Assembly: GCF_016887565.1 (NCBI RefSeq)
Contig: NZ_CP069396.1
Span: 372,001 to 436,000, forward strand
Length of the DNA stretch: 64,000 nucleotides
Direction: 5' to 3'
Source of the DNA: Archangium violaceum
Lineage (GTDB): Bacteria > Myxococcota > Myxococcia > Myxococcales > Myxococcaceae
Position 1 is the stretch's first letter; the number at the start of each line of letters is the position of its first letter. The notes under the pieces were generated by a model. It saw only the letters and a list, made by a program, of their open reading frames with translations. It was not told the origin of the DNA and searched no databases. A program made the position numbers and the translations under genes. This document shows positions 57,374 to 64,000 of this stretch, piece by piece.

Positions 57374-57503
57374 TCCTGGGAGTAAGCGCCCGAGTGGAGT
57401 GGGGCGTTTCACGGGGACGCGAGGACGGCTTCCCCCGAGGTAGCGGACGAGACGCGGCGTGCCAAGGCTCGTCATGAGGAGCGGGGAATGCCATCCTGGG
57501 AGT
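57374..57503 (+). promoter_or_regulatory. Direct repeats in the divergent region, possible activator sites
   Basis: TCCTGGGAGT occurs at 57374-57383 and 57494-57503, 120 bases apart, and a shortened copy TCCTGG lies at 57295-57300 just beyond the sigma-54 promoter. GCCATCCTGG precedes two of them. The repeats lie 100 to 235 bases upstream of the predicted leftward start, a distance suited to an enhancer-binding protein. They could as well be chance repeats in GC-rich DNA. No other element is seen in the 333-base gap 57208-57540. Confidence 0.35.
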
Positions 57504-57540
57504 GCTCTCAACGGGAAGGGCGCGTCTGCGAGGGGGCCCC

Positions 57541-59298
57541 ATGTCAGAGGAGTTGTCGTCTTTCTTCGCCGCGCTGCACACGGCGAAGCACTTCGAGGAG
57601 GCGGCCAGCGAGGTGCTGCGGGCGATGCTGCTCTCCGCCGAGCGCACTCTAGAGACGGGCCGTTTCGCGCGGCGCGGGCGGTTGCTGCGCGGGGTGGTGC
57701 ATGTGCGGCCGGATGATGCCTACCGCCGGCTGGCGGTGCTGGAGATGGAGGCGGTGCGGGGACGGCCGAGGAGTGGGATGGGGCCGCCCCCCGTGGCGGG
57801 ACAGGACGTGGCGCTGCTGGCGTCGGCGTCCGCCTGGCGAGCGGTGGCCGAGCAGGGCAAGGCGGTGGCCATCGACGTGAACCTGAAGACGCTCCAGCCG
57901 CTCGAGGGGGGCGGAGTGGGCAATGCCTCACGTCCCTCGAGCGCGGCCTTCAACCCGGAGAGCCAGCGGAAGCTGCTGGGCCGGCAGGCGACGCACGTGT
58001 GTGTGTTTCCCCTGCGTGTGCCCGGGGGGCGCATCGACGGGATGATCGCGCTCGAGGCGGACTGCATGGCGGCGCTCGGGCAGGAGTTCGTCTGGAAGGA
58101 GGCGGGGGGGCAGCTGCAACTGCTGGCGGACATGGCGGCGGCCTGGCTGACGGGACTGCCTCCCCGGCCCGTCACGGCGCCGCAGACGGACGATTTCCTC
58201 CCGGTCATCGGCGCGTCGATGGCGAGCCTGGTGCCGGTGCTGCGCATCTTCGCGCAGCAGGAGGAGACGATCCTCGTCAGTGGCCCGACGGGAGCGGGCA
58301 AGTCGAGGCTGGCGAGGTGGTGCCACGAGCGCTCGGGGCGCCGGCAGGGGCGCTTCGAGAGCCTGGACCTGACGACGGTGCCGGAAGACCTCCAGATGGC
58401 GGAGCTGTTCGGCTGGAGGAGGGGCGCGTTCACGGGGGCGGTGAAGGACAACCCGGGGAGCATCGCGCGGGCGGAGGGGGGGACGGTGTTCATCGATGAG
58501 ATCGACAAGCTGTCGCTGAAGGCGCAGGCGGGATTGCTGCACGTGCTGGAGGAGCGGACCTACCGGGTGTTGGGGGAGGGCTCGGGAGACCAGCGGGCGA
58601 ACGTGCGATTCATCATCGGGACGAACGCGAACCTGAGGGAGGCGGTGCGGAGGGGCGCGTTCCGGGAGGACCTGTACTACCGCATCAACGTGCTGCCCAT
58701 CCGGGTGCCGCCACTCAACGACAGGCAGGACGAGATACCGCTGTGGGCGCGGTACATGGTGGGCAGGAGACACCAGGAGACGTTCCCCGGGGGAGAGGCG
58801 CGGCTGGAGGAGGGGGCGGAGCGGCTGCTGCTGGCGAGCGCGTGGCCGGGGAACCTGAGGCAGTTGGACAACATCATCCGCCGGGCCTACACGCTGGCGA
58901 TGGTGGACCAGGGGGGAGCGGCGCGCGAGCTGGAGCTCCGGGAGAAGCACGTGCGGCAGGCGCTGGCGTACGAGGGGACGCCGGAGGAGTCGACGCTCGT
59001 TGATGCGCTGTGTCATGCGGCGAGGGTCTTCGTGCAGGAGGCGCGCAGGAGGCAGTCGCCACTGGACATCGATCTGGCGGAGAGCTTCCGGGGCTTCGTG
59101 CTGGGGATGGCGGCGAAGCAGGTGGGGAAGGAGGAGGCGTTCCGGCTGGTGGGGCGGGAGGCGCTGGTGAAGAGCCGCAACCATCAGAAAACACTGCGGC
59201 GGGAGCTGGAGAAGGTGGAGGCGCTGTGCCGGGAGGTGGCACACCCGGGCCCCGAGTTCCTGGAGCTGCTCTCCGCGGAGGGCGGCGACTCCAACTGA
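57541..59298 (+). CDS. Sigma-54-dependent transcriptional activator (GAF-AAA+, unusual C-terminus)
   Basis: A 585-residue enhancer-binding protein. The N-terminal ~220 residues look GAF-like (FPLRVPGGRIDGMIALEAD). The AAA+ domain (about 230-460) has Walker A GPTGAGKS, the sigma-54 contact loop GAFTGA, Walker B GGTVFIDEID, and ANLREAVRRGAFREDLYYRINVLPIRVPPLNDR. The C-terminal 140 residues lack a recognisable Fis-type helix-turn-helix; EEAFRLVGREALVKSRNH could be a diverged one. ATG 57541 follows GAGGGGG. The gene lies between two -24/-12 promoters facing outward: leftward at 57279-57294 and downstream at 59492-59508. It probably controls both the fusion oxidoreductase and the downstream envelope operon. 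Confidence 0.92.
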   Translation: MSEELSSFFAALHTAKHFEEAASEVLRAMLLSAERTLETGRFARRGRLLRGVVHVRPDDAYRRLAVLEMEAVRGRPRSGMGPPPVAGQDVALLASASAWRAVAEQGKAVAIDVNLKTLQPLEGGGVGNASRPSSAAFNPESQRKLLGRQATHVCVFPLRVPGGRIDGMIALEADCMAALGQEFVWKEAGGQLQLLADMAAAWLTGLPPRPVTAPQTDDFLPVIGASMASLVPVLRIFAQQEETILVSGPTGAGKSRLARWCHERSGRRQGRFESLDLTTVPEDLQMAELFGWRRGAFTGAVKDNPGSIARAEGGTVFIDEIDKLSLKAQAGLLHVLEERTYRVLGEGSGDQRANVRFIIGTNANLREAVRRGAFREDLYYRINVLPIRVPPLNDRQDEIPLWARYMVGRRHQETFPGGEARLEEGAERLLLASAWPGNLRQLDNIIRRAYTLAMVDQGGAARELELREKHVRQALAYEGTPEESTLVDALCHAARVFVQEARRRQSPLDIDLAESFRGFVLGMAAKQVGKEEAFRLVGREALVKSRNHQKTLRRELEKVEALCREVAHPGPEFLELLSAEGGDSN

Positions 59299-59491
59299 GG
59301 TGCGTACGGAGTGGACGCACGGCTGTAGTCGAGTGCACTGAATCAGGTCTTCCCGGCTTCTTCGGTGCTTGTCGCTGTGCTGGGAGCGAGGTTGCTCCGT
59401 GCGTGCGTGCGGCACGCGGGAACGTCTCCTCGTGACGCGCCGACACCAGATGAGGGCCTGTTGTTCTCCCGTGCTCAGAGTGGAGGTGCTC

Positions 59492-59508
59492 TTGGCACGA
59501 CCTTCGCT
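59492..59508 (+). promoter_or_regulatory. Candidate sigma-54 promoter of the 59.7-62.8 kb operon
   Basis: TTGGCACGACCTTCGCT matches YTGGCACGRNNNTTGCW at 16 of 17 positions (C for T in the -12 box), including all of TTGGCACG. GG and GC are 10 bases apart. The expected start is near 59519, leaving a leader of about 188 bases before ATG 59707; a 17-bp perfect hairpin lies in it. It lies in the 408-base gap 59299-59706, directly downstream of the activator gene, which carries no other gene. Confidence 0.65.
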
Positions 59509-59633
59509 TCTGTCTGTCGCGTCGGTGACGTCGAAGTGAAGCCGGGTTCCATCCTCACCAATGGGGAGCATGCACGTCGGTACGGCCTCGGCCCGTAGGG
59601 CTGAGGGGGGGCGTACTCGTCCGTGCGTGAAGA

Positions 59634-59677
59634 GGGCCAGGAGTGAGAGCACCGGGGGGAGCTCTCACTCCTGGCCC
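59634..59677 (+). promoter_or_regulatory. Perfect 17-bp inverted repeat (leader hairpin)
   Basis: GGGCCAGGAGTGAGAGC (59634-59650) is the exact reverse complement of 59661-59677, around a 10-base loop. It lies 29 bases upstream of ATG 59707 and about 115 bases downstream of the predicted sigma-54 start, so it would be a long, very stable RNA hairpin in the 5' leader. No T-run follows, so a simple terminator is unlikely. Options are mRNA stabilisation, attenuation or translational control, or a protein-binding palindrome. Confidence 0.8.
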
Positions 59678-59706
59678 GACATGAGGAGGCGGCGCCAATC
59701 ACTCTG

Positions 59707-60939
59707 ATGAGGAGGATCATCTTGTCGAAACGGGGATGTCTGTCGCACTGGCTCGCTGCTCTGCTCTCGCTCGTCATCTGGTCCACCTCGAGCTTCGCCG
59801 CGGAAGGGGGCTCGCAACAGCAGGACGACGAGAGGCACTCGAACCTGGCTCAGCAAATACAGGTGTCACTGATTCAGGAAAATCTGAAGGCGCTCGAGGC
59901 GGACCTGCAGGTACTGCAGCGTGAAGCCGCGAAGACCCAGAACGTGCTCAATGCATTGAAGGAGGTAAAGATCGACGAGCCCCGCCTTCGCGGTGTTTTT
60001 CAGACGCTCAGCGATAACACGAACGCGCTGGCGCAGCAGGCGGACAAGGGGACCAGACTGGACCCCACCCAGGTTGCCAGGGTGAAGCAGGGCCTGCGCG
60101 AGCTGCGCCATCTCACGACCGACAATGTGCCCGCCTGGCCATCACCGCCTACGAGCAGCGAGAACGCTCGGTCCGTGCTGTTAGAGATCTACGTGGATGA
60201 CGGCATCAAATACACGAGCAAGATTCCCTGGGAGCAGCTCTTCGCCCTCAGCTGGCTCGATGCCGATGCGACCGAGCGTGTCGTCTCGGACCAGGTGAAA
60301 GCCCTCCACCGTACGCTTCAGTCCGTTACGGCGGATACGATCCTGGAAGATAACAAGGGGTTGAGAGACGCGGCCAATACCGCCTGGTCGGCTGTGCGGG
60401 GTCGCATCGAATCGGCCCGAAGTGTACGCGAGACCCGGAAGGAAGATCTGCTCCAGACGCTGGACGAACTCGGCACCATTCAACAGCAGACGGACAAATG
60501 GCTGATCTACTCCATCATGGGGATGATCGTCATCCTCTTCCTCATCTTCTTGTCCGCCATCGTCTTCGCTCAGCAAGACATCCAGCGACTCATCTTCGGC
60601 GGGCGCTTGCTCGTGGAGTTGGTGGGGATGGCCTTCCTTCTCCTTACGATCATCATTCTAGGCACCGGCGCGAAGATCGACCGGGCCGTTCTGGGCGCGC
60701 TGCTGGGCACGGTCGGCGGTTACATCTTCGGACAGCAGATCAGGCGCTCCACCCGGGAGGAGGAAACGAGCCAGCGCGCAGCGCAGCCCGCGGACGTGGC
60801 GCAACCATTGAATGAAGTTGCTGAGTTTCTCAAGAAGGCTCAGGCCAACGGTGTCTCCACCGATGAGATGACGAAGCTGGTGAAAAAAGCGTCCATGGTC
60901 GTCGAGAAGGCTCAGTCCAATCTGGGGACGAGGACCTGA
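59707..60939 (+). CDS. Membrane protein with coiled coil, first gene of sigma-54-type operon
   Basis: A 410-residue protein with a signal-like start (WLAALLSLVIWSTSSFA). Then a 200-residue helical, coiled-coil region (LIQENLKALEADLQVLQREAAKTQNVLNALK) and a spaced set of polar helices. Three hydrophobic stretches follow near 265-340: WLIYSIMGMIVILFLIFLSAIVFA, LLVELVGMAFLLLTIIILG and AVLGALLGTVGGYIFG. A charged cytoplasmic tail (about 60 residues) ends the protein. I recognise no family. Codon choice is plainly less G+C-rich than in the neighbours, as expected for acquired DNA. The ATG 59707 follows AGGAGG-like text at a distance of about 18 bases, so start 59710 or another site is possible. 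Confidence 0.65.
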   Translation: MRRIILSKRGCLSHWLAALLSLVIWSTSSFAAEGGSQQQDDERHSNLAQQIQVSLIQENLKALEADLQVLQREAAKTQNVLNALKEVKIDEPRLRGVFQTLSDNTNALAQQADKGTRLDPTQVARVKQGLRELRHLTTDNVPAWPSPPTSSENARSVLLEIYVDDGIKYTSKIPWEQLFALSWLDADATERVVSDQVKALHRTLQSVTADTILEDNKGLRDAANTAWSAVRGRIESARSVRETRKEDLLQTLDELGTIQQQTDKWLIYSIMGMIVILFLIFLSAIVFAQQDIQRLIFGGRLLVELVGMAFLLLTIIILGTGAKIDRAVLGALLGTVGGYIFGQQIRRSTREEETSQRAAQPADVAQPLNEVAEFLKKAQANGVSTDEMTKLVKKASMVVEKAQSNLGTRT

Positions 60940-60993
60940 CATCGATGACAGGGGATGGATGTCGGGGGATTTTCCGCTGCTACAGAGGGAACA

Positions 60994-61305
60994 ATGAGCG
61001 TGAGAAACATTCGTTTGGAAATGACGAAGGGGTCGAACACTCTCGAATTGCAAGGGGAACTCTACGAGGCGCCCATCCGACCTGATGATGAACCCGTGCG
61101 CGCGGTGAAGCGGGTTCGGAGGGATGTCGCGGCTGGATATCGCGTGGATCCTGGGAGCTACTCTTTTCGCTTTGATGTGTCGACTGGCTCCGGGAAGTAC
61201 ACGCTGGAGGCATTCCAGGGTGACGCCGATGTTTCATTTGCCAGTGGTTCTTTTGATACGGCCGATGGACGCACACTCGTTCAGTTCAAATTCACGGTTA
61301 TCTAG
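60994..61305 (+). CDS. Small beta-rich protein, second gene of the operon
   Basis: A 103-residue protein. ATG 60994 follows AGAGGGAACA, 54 bases after the previous stop. No signal peptide. Alternating hydrophobic/polar pattern (SVRNIRLEMTKGSNTLELQGELYE, GSYSFRFDVSTGSGKYTLEAFQG, ADVSFASGSFDTADGRTLVQFKFTV) predicts a beta-sandwich, as in small binding modules or carbohydrate-binding domains. The KRVRRDV stretch in the middle is basic. No match to a family I know. Function may be to bind a partner of one of its envelope-protein neighbours. Confidence 0.6.
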   Translation: MSVRNIRLEMTKGSNTLELQGELYEAPIRPDDEPVRAVKRVRRDVAAGYRVDPGSYSFRFDVSTGSGKYTLEAFQGDADVSFASGSFDTADGRTLVQFKFTVI

Positions 61306-61314
61306 GGAGTCGTG

Positions 61315-62799
61315 ATGAAAAGGCACGCGGCAATGCTGATGCTCGTCCTGCTGGCCTTCAGCGGTGTGAGCTGGGCCGGGCAGGATTCACAAGAAACGGG
61401 GGATGATGGCTCAGATAGTCAGACGATCAGGACTCCGCGCCTGCTTCTGCCACTCAAGCTCGAAGGGTCGACGGAGGGAACGGGCACGTTGCGTGCCGGG
61501 GTAGGATTCCTCGTTCCCACGGGAAAGGATAGCAGCCGAAGCTTGGGATTGGTGGCGGATTACCGGGTCCAAACCTCGAACGGGCTGGCGAAGCTCTTCG
61601 GGCTCACGGATGCCAGTGATGCAAAGGATAGTCGCCCCTGGACGCTTGGGTTCACGGGTACGCTGGTTCAATTCCCTGAACTGGTTCCGCCAACACGTAC
61701 TGGGAAGAACAGTGCGCTGGGCGAGTCTCTGCGGAAGGCTGTTCGGCTTTGCGCGGGTCTCTGCACGGTCGTGCCTCAATCCGAACCGAACCAGAGCTTC
61801 TGCTCCGCCTATGAAAAGGCCGTGACTCCACGCGAAGACGAGTGGATCAAGGGCTGGAACTCGGATGCCAGCACTCTGCCTGCCAGCCGATTTTGTGAGT
61901 CCGAGAAAAAGGGCGTGAGTGACGCGGATCAGGATCTTTCCACTGGGAAGATCGATTCGGCGGGGTGGCGTGCGGCGCGCGGTAAAGCACTGCGCTCATG
62001 CTTGAGGAAGTGCACGGCAGACGCTTCGGATCCTTTCTGCGAACTTCCAAGGCAGCCAGTCGACGAGGCCTATTCCGATATCAGCTCCACGCTGCTGTGC
62101 CCGGCGGGAAAGAGTGAGTACCAGCGTTCGGAAAGGGAGCTTGGAAGAAGCCGGGCTTTTCCGCCGCTCATCGTCAACGCCGGGGCTCGCTTCGGCATCA
62201 ATGACTTCAAATACCGGTCTGGCTCGTCCGACGACCCAAATGTCCTTCTCGAGGGCAAGAGTTCCCTCTGGGACTGGAGTGTGGGTGCATCGGCCATCGG
62301 CGTTGTTGCTGGTGAGAATCCTGCTCTGACGATCGAGGGATTGATGGTGTCCAGCTCCAAATGGACCCCGAGCTCCAAGGCGATTCGCTGGTGTTCACCG
62401 GCGGGGGTCATTCCTAGAGGAGACAACGCAACTGATCCCGCCGAGACTTGTCAAGAGGCGGTACTGGGTGCTCCTGTGAAGAGCCGTACCCTCAAGTTCG
62501 CGGGCTTCATTGGGCTCGCGGACAATTATGATGCACGGTGGCGTGCCGCTCTGGGTGGAGAGTTTGTCGTGCCCACACGCTCCGGTGCGACTGAGCTGTA
62601 CAGTTCATCCCTACAAGGCCGATTCTTCTGGTCGTTTGCTTCTGACCCGAGTGGCCTCAAATACAAAGGCATTCTCCGCTTGTCTCCTGGGATCCGGTGG
62701 ACGCGGAACAGGGATGATTCCGTGGATCTCGAAGCATTTGTTACGCTGGCATTGCTCGGCGAAAGGTTCCTCTTCACGGAAACATTTGACGAGCTGTAA
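61315..62799 (+). CDS. Secreted protein, possibly outer-membrane, third gene of the operon
   Basis: A 494-residue exported protein: signal peptide MMKRHAAMLMLVLLAFSGVSWAG. The body has repeated beta-like strands (GVGFLVPTGKDSSRSLGLVADYR, TLKFAGFIGLADNYDARWRAALGGEFV, and GRFFWSFASDPSGLKYKGILRLSPGIRW) and ends in FLFTETFDEL, without the usual terminal aromatic of a porin. A central cysteine-containing insert (RLCAGLCTVV, QSFCSAYE, SCLRKCTADASDPFCEL) has at least seven cysteines, suggesting disulfides. ATG 61315 with AGGGAG just upstream, 9 bases after the previous stop. Base composition is lower in G+C than the flanks. No family recognised; an outer-membrane barrel with an extracellular insert is possible. 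Confidence 0.6.
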   Translation: MKRHAAMLMLVLLAFSGVSWAGQDSQETGDDGSDSQTIRTPRLLLPLKLEGSTEGTGTLRAGVGFLVPTGKDSSRSLGLVADYRVQTSNGLAKLFGLTDASDAKDSRPWTLGFTGTLVQFPELVPPTRTGKNSALGESLRKAVRLCAGLCTVVPQSEPNQSFCSAYEKAVTPREDEWIKGWNSDASTLPASRFCESEKKGVSDADQDLSTGKIDSAGWRAARGKALRSCLRKCTADASDPFCELPRQPVDEAYSDISSTLLCPAGKSEYQRSERELGRSRAFPPLIVNAGARFGINDFKYRSGSSDDPNVLLEGKSSLWDWSVGASAIGVVAGENPALTIEGLMVSSSKWTPSSKAIRWCSPAGVIPRGDNATDPAETCQEAVLGAPVKSRTLKFAGFIGLADNYDARWRAALGGEFVVPTRSGATELYSSSLQGRFFWSFASDPSGLKYKGILRLSPGIRWTRNRDDSVDLEAFVTLALLGERFLFTETFDEL

Positions 62800-62816
62800 G
62801 GGATGGATGGCGGATG

Positions 62817-64000
62817 TTATGGGGTCGGAGCCGTGGGGGGCTCTGGTCCCAGCTCCGACTCCAGGTGTCGCGCTGCTGGTATCTCTCTTCGTGGCAGCGC
62901 CGACGCCTCATGCAGCACCGGCAGCGGGAACTTGAACGGCTTCCCGTCCGACGCATGAGTATGCCCCGTCACCTCCGCGGCGCCCATTCCCTGGCGCTGC
63001 GGCTGGAACGTGGTCTGCGGGTCGCTCGCTGACACCTTTCCCGCGCGGAACACCGCGAAGCGCGTCAGCAGCGCCCCCGCCGAGCCCAGCAGTGCCCTCG
63101 CCACCTTCATCCACTTGCGCCGGCCCGGCCACACGCCCAACGCCAGTGACGCCGCGGTGCACACCTTGGCCGCCTTCCACAGTGTCCCCGAGGGTCCGTG
63201 TTTCAGCGGCCGAACGAGCACCTCCAGGCGCGAGGCCTCGTGCTGCACCGCGACTCCGGCCAGCAGCTCCCCCACCTTGCCCATCGCGCTGAACAGGTGG
63301 AGCACCTTCTCGTCGCGCTTCGGGTGCGGCAGCAGCTCCATGAGGCTCCCGGCGCCCGCCATCGCCGACGACATGAACAGCAATGGCAGCGACTTGCGCG
63401 TGGCCTGCCAGATGGGCACGGCCGTGTTCGCGATGAGCACCGCCGTGTACCCGGCGAGCGGCAGTCCCAGGAGGCCCGCCGCGATGGCCGCTCCTTCTCC
63501 CGCGCGCCCCAGCCAGCCGCGCCGGCCGGCGAACAGCAGGGACGCGGTGTTCATGGCCCCCGAGCCCACCAGCACCCACGAACCCACGCTCATCGGCGAC
63601 GTGGGACGGAACACGCGCAGCATGTTCAAGAAGCGCGTCGGCCGTCCCAGGTCGTAGATGAGCAGCCCCGAGCTCACGATATCGCCCGCGGTGCCCACCC
63701 ACCGGCACCTGCGCCCGAGGCCCTCCATCCGCTCCCCGCCAAAGACATCCGCCGCCGCGCCCAGCACGCTCGCCGCGCCCGCCACGCCTCCCACGTAGAA
63801 GTAGAGCGGGATGCTCCAGATCCACACGGGCTCCTTGATGGCCGGCTGCCCGTAGTAGCTCGGCGACTCCGCGTTCACTCCCGATTGCGAGGGCCGCGTC
63901 CGCAGCAGGCCTCGCGAGGGGTTGGCCTCGTCGATGCCCTTCACCCGCTGCTGTGCGCCTTCACCGGCCAGCACGCCCAGCCGCGAGTCGATGTTGCGCC
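62817..64000 (-). CDS. NrfD/PsrC-like membrane subunit (partial, N-terminus beyond window)
   Basis: The reverse strand is open from the right edge to a stop at 62817, so the N-terminus lies outside the window (GTG 63974 is only an internal candidate). It contains the NrfD/polysulfide reductase pattern: AIKEPVWIWSIPLYFYVGGVAGAASVLGA, DIVSSGLLIYDLGRPTRFLNMLRVF (charged loop RPTRF), PTSPMSVGSWVLVGSGA, and PLLFMSSAMAGAGSLMELL. About eight hydrophobic helices are visible, followed by a Pro/Arg-rich soluble tail of 70 residues. NrfD proteins anchor iron-sulfur or molybdopterin oxidoreductases and move electrons to or from quinones. Partner genes are not in the window. Convergent with the previous operon. 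Confidence 0.88.
   Translation of the reverse strand, partial: RNIDSRLGVLAGEGAQQRVKGIDEANPSRGLLRTRPSQSGVNAESPSYYGQPAIKEPVWIWSIPLYFYVGGVAGAASVLGAAADVFGGERMEGLGRRCRWVGTAGDIVSSGLLIYDLGRPTRFLNMLRVFRPTSPMSVGSWVLVGSGAMNTASLLFAGRRGWLGRAGEGAAIAAGLLGLPLAGYTAVLIANTAVPIWQATRKSLPLLFMSSAMAGAGSLMELLPHPKRDEKVLHLFSAMGKVGELLAGVAVQHEASRLEVLVRPLKHGPSGTLWKAAKVCTAASLALGVWPGRRKWMKVARALLGSAGALLTRFAVFRAGKVSASDPQTTFQPQRQGMGAAEVTGHTHASDGKPFKFPLPVLHEASALPRREIPAARHLESELGPEPPTAPTP

Noticed and set aside
57541-59298. The sigma-54 activator as the regulator of the lipase promoter at 42 kb
   Set aside because: No shared repeat between the two promoters (GGACAGT versus TCCTGGGAGT) and 15 kb separation; no evidence for a link.
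57928-59652. 574-codon reverse-strand frame opposite the sigma-54 activator
   Set aside because: Shadow of the activator; lower-complexity Arg/His sequence and no ribosome site.

Overview
The window reads as a chromosomal segment of a GC-rich predatory or social delta-proteobacterium, most likely a myxobacterium of the Cystobacterineae (Archangium/Cystobacter/Melittangium type). The grounds are very high G+C with G/C-ending codons, frequent GTG and TTG starts, large multidomain Ser/Thr kinases, sigma-54 activators with -24/-12 promoters, a Sit-like lipoprotein toxin cassette, lone cytochrome P450s and an alkylglycerone-phosphate-synthase-like gene. No rRNA, tRNA, CRISPR array or insertion sequence was seen.

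Layout. 1-8 kb: partial DUF3445 gene, a TPP enzyme/zinc alcohol dehydrogenase/small-protein operon, a secreted NlpC/P60-like protein and a GAF-PAS-PAS-GAF histidine kinase followed by an aminotransferase remnant. 8-18 kb: sterol desaturase-P450 operon, a duplicated-TM protein, an FAD monooxygenase divergent from an AraC regulator, a GNAT enzyme, a decayed patch, and a two-gene counterpart of VioB/RebD. 18-26 kb: glgC and pgm (glycogen metabolism) separated by a three-gene toxin-immunity cassette and a lipoprotein, then a second P450. 26-29 kb: a Tle1-like phospholipase effector with its DUF3304 lipoprotein partner. 29-32 kb: molybdenum cofactor genes moeA-mobB-fdhD divergent from mobA; an NrfD-like membrane subunit lies at the right edge. 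32-39 kb: a membrane coiled-coil protein tightly coupled to a CHAT-family protease, then a small basic-tailed protein and an SDR.

39-54 kb: a lipase plus its foldase, apparently under sigma-54 control with upstream palindromic sites; small hypothetical genes, an ankyrin protein, a possible small toxin/immunity pair, two large Ser/Thr kinases (one translationally coupled to the AGPS-like oxidase) and another SDR. 54-63 kb: a sigma-54 activator sits between two candidate sigma-54 promoters. One faces a giant oxidoreductase-acetoacetate-decarboxylase fusion. The other faces a three-gene operon of unrecognised envelope proteins with visibly lower G+C and a perfect 17-bp hairpin in its leader.

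The best candidates for something undescribed are (a) the activator with its two flanking target operons at 54-63 kb, (b) the CHAT protease/membrane coiled-coil pair at 32.4-37.9 kb, and (c) the sigma-54 lipase promoter with spaced GGACAGT sites. All family calls come from reading motifs by eye; no database search was possible. Five copies of a short hairpin repeat (CCCTCTCCC...GGGAGAGGG with a GGGGTGAGGGT tail) follow the 3' ends of genes in the same orientation.
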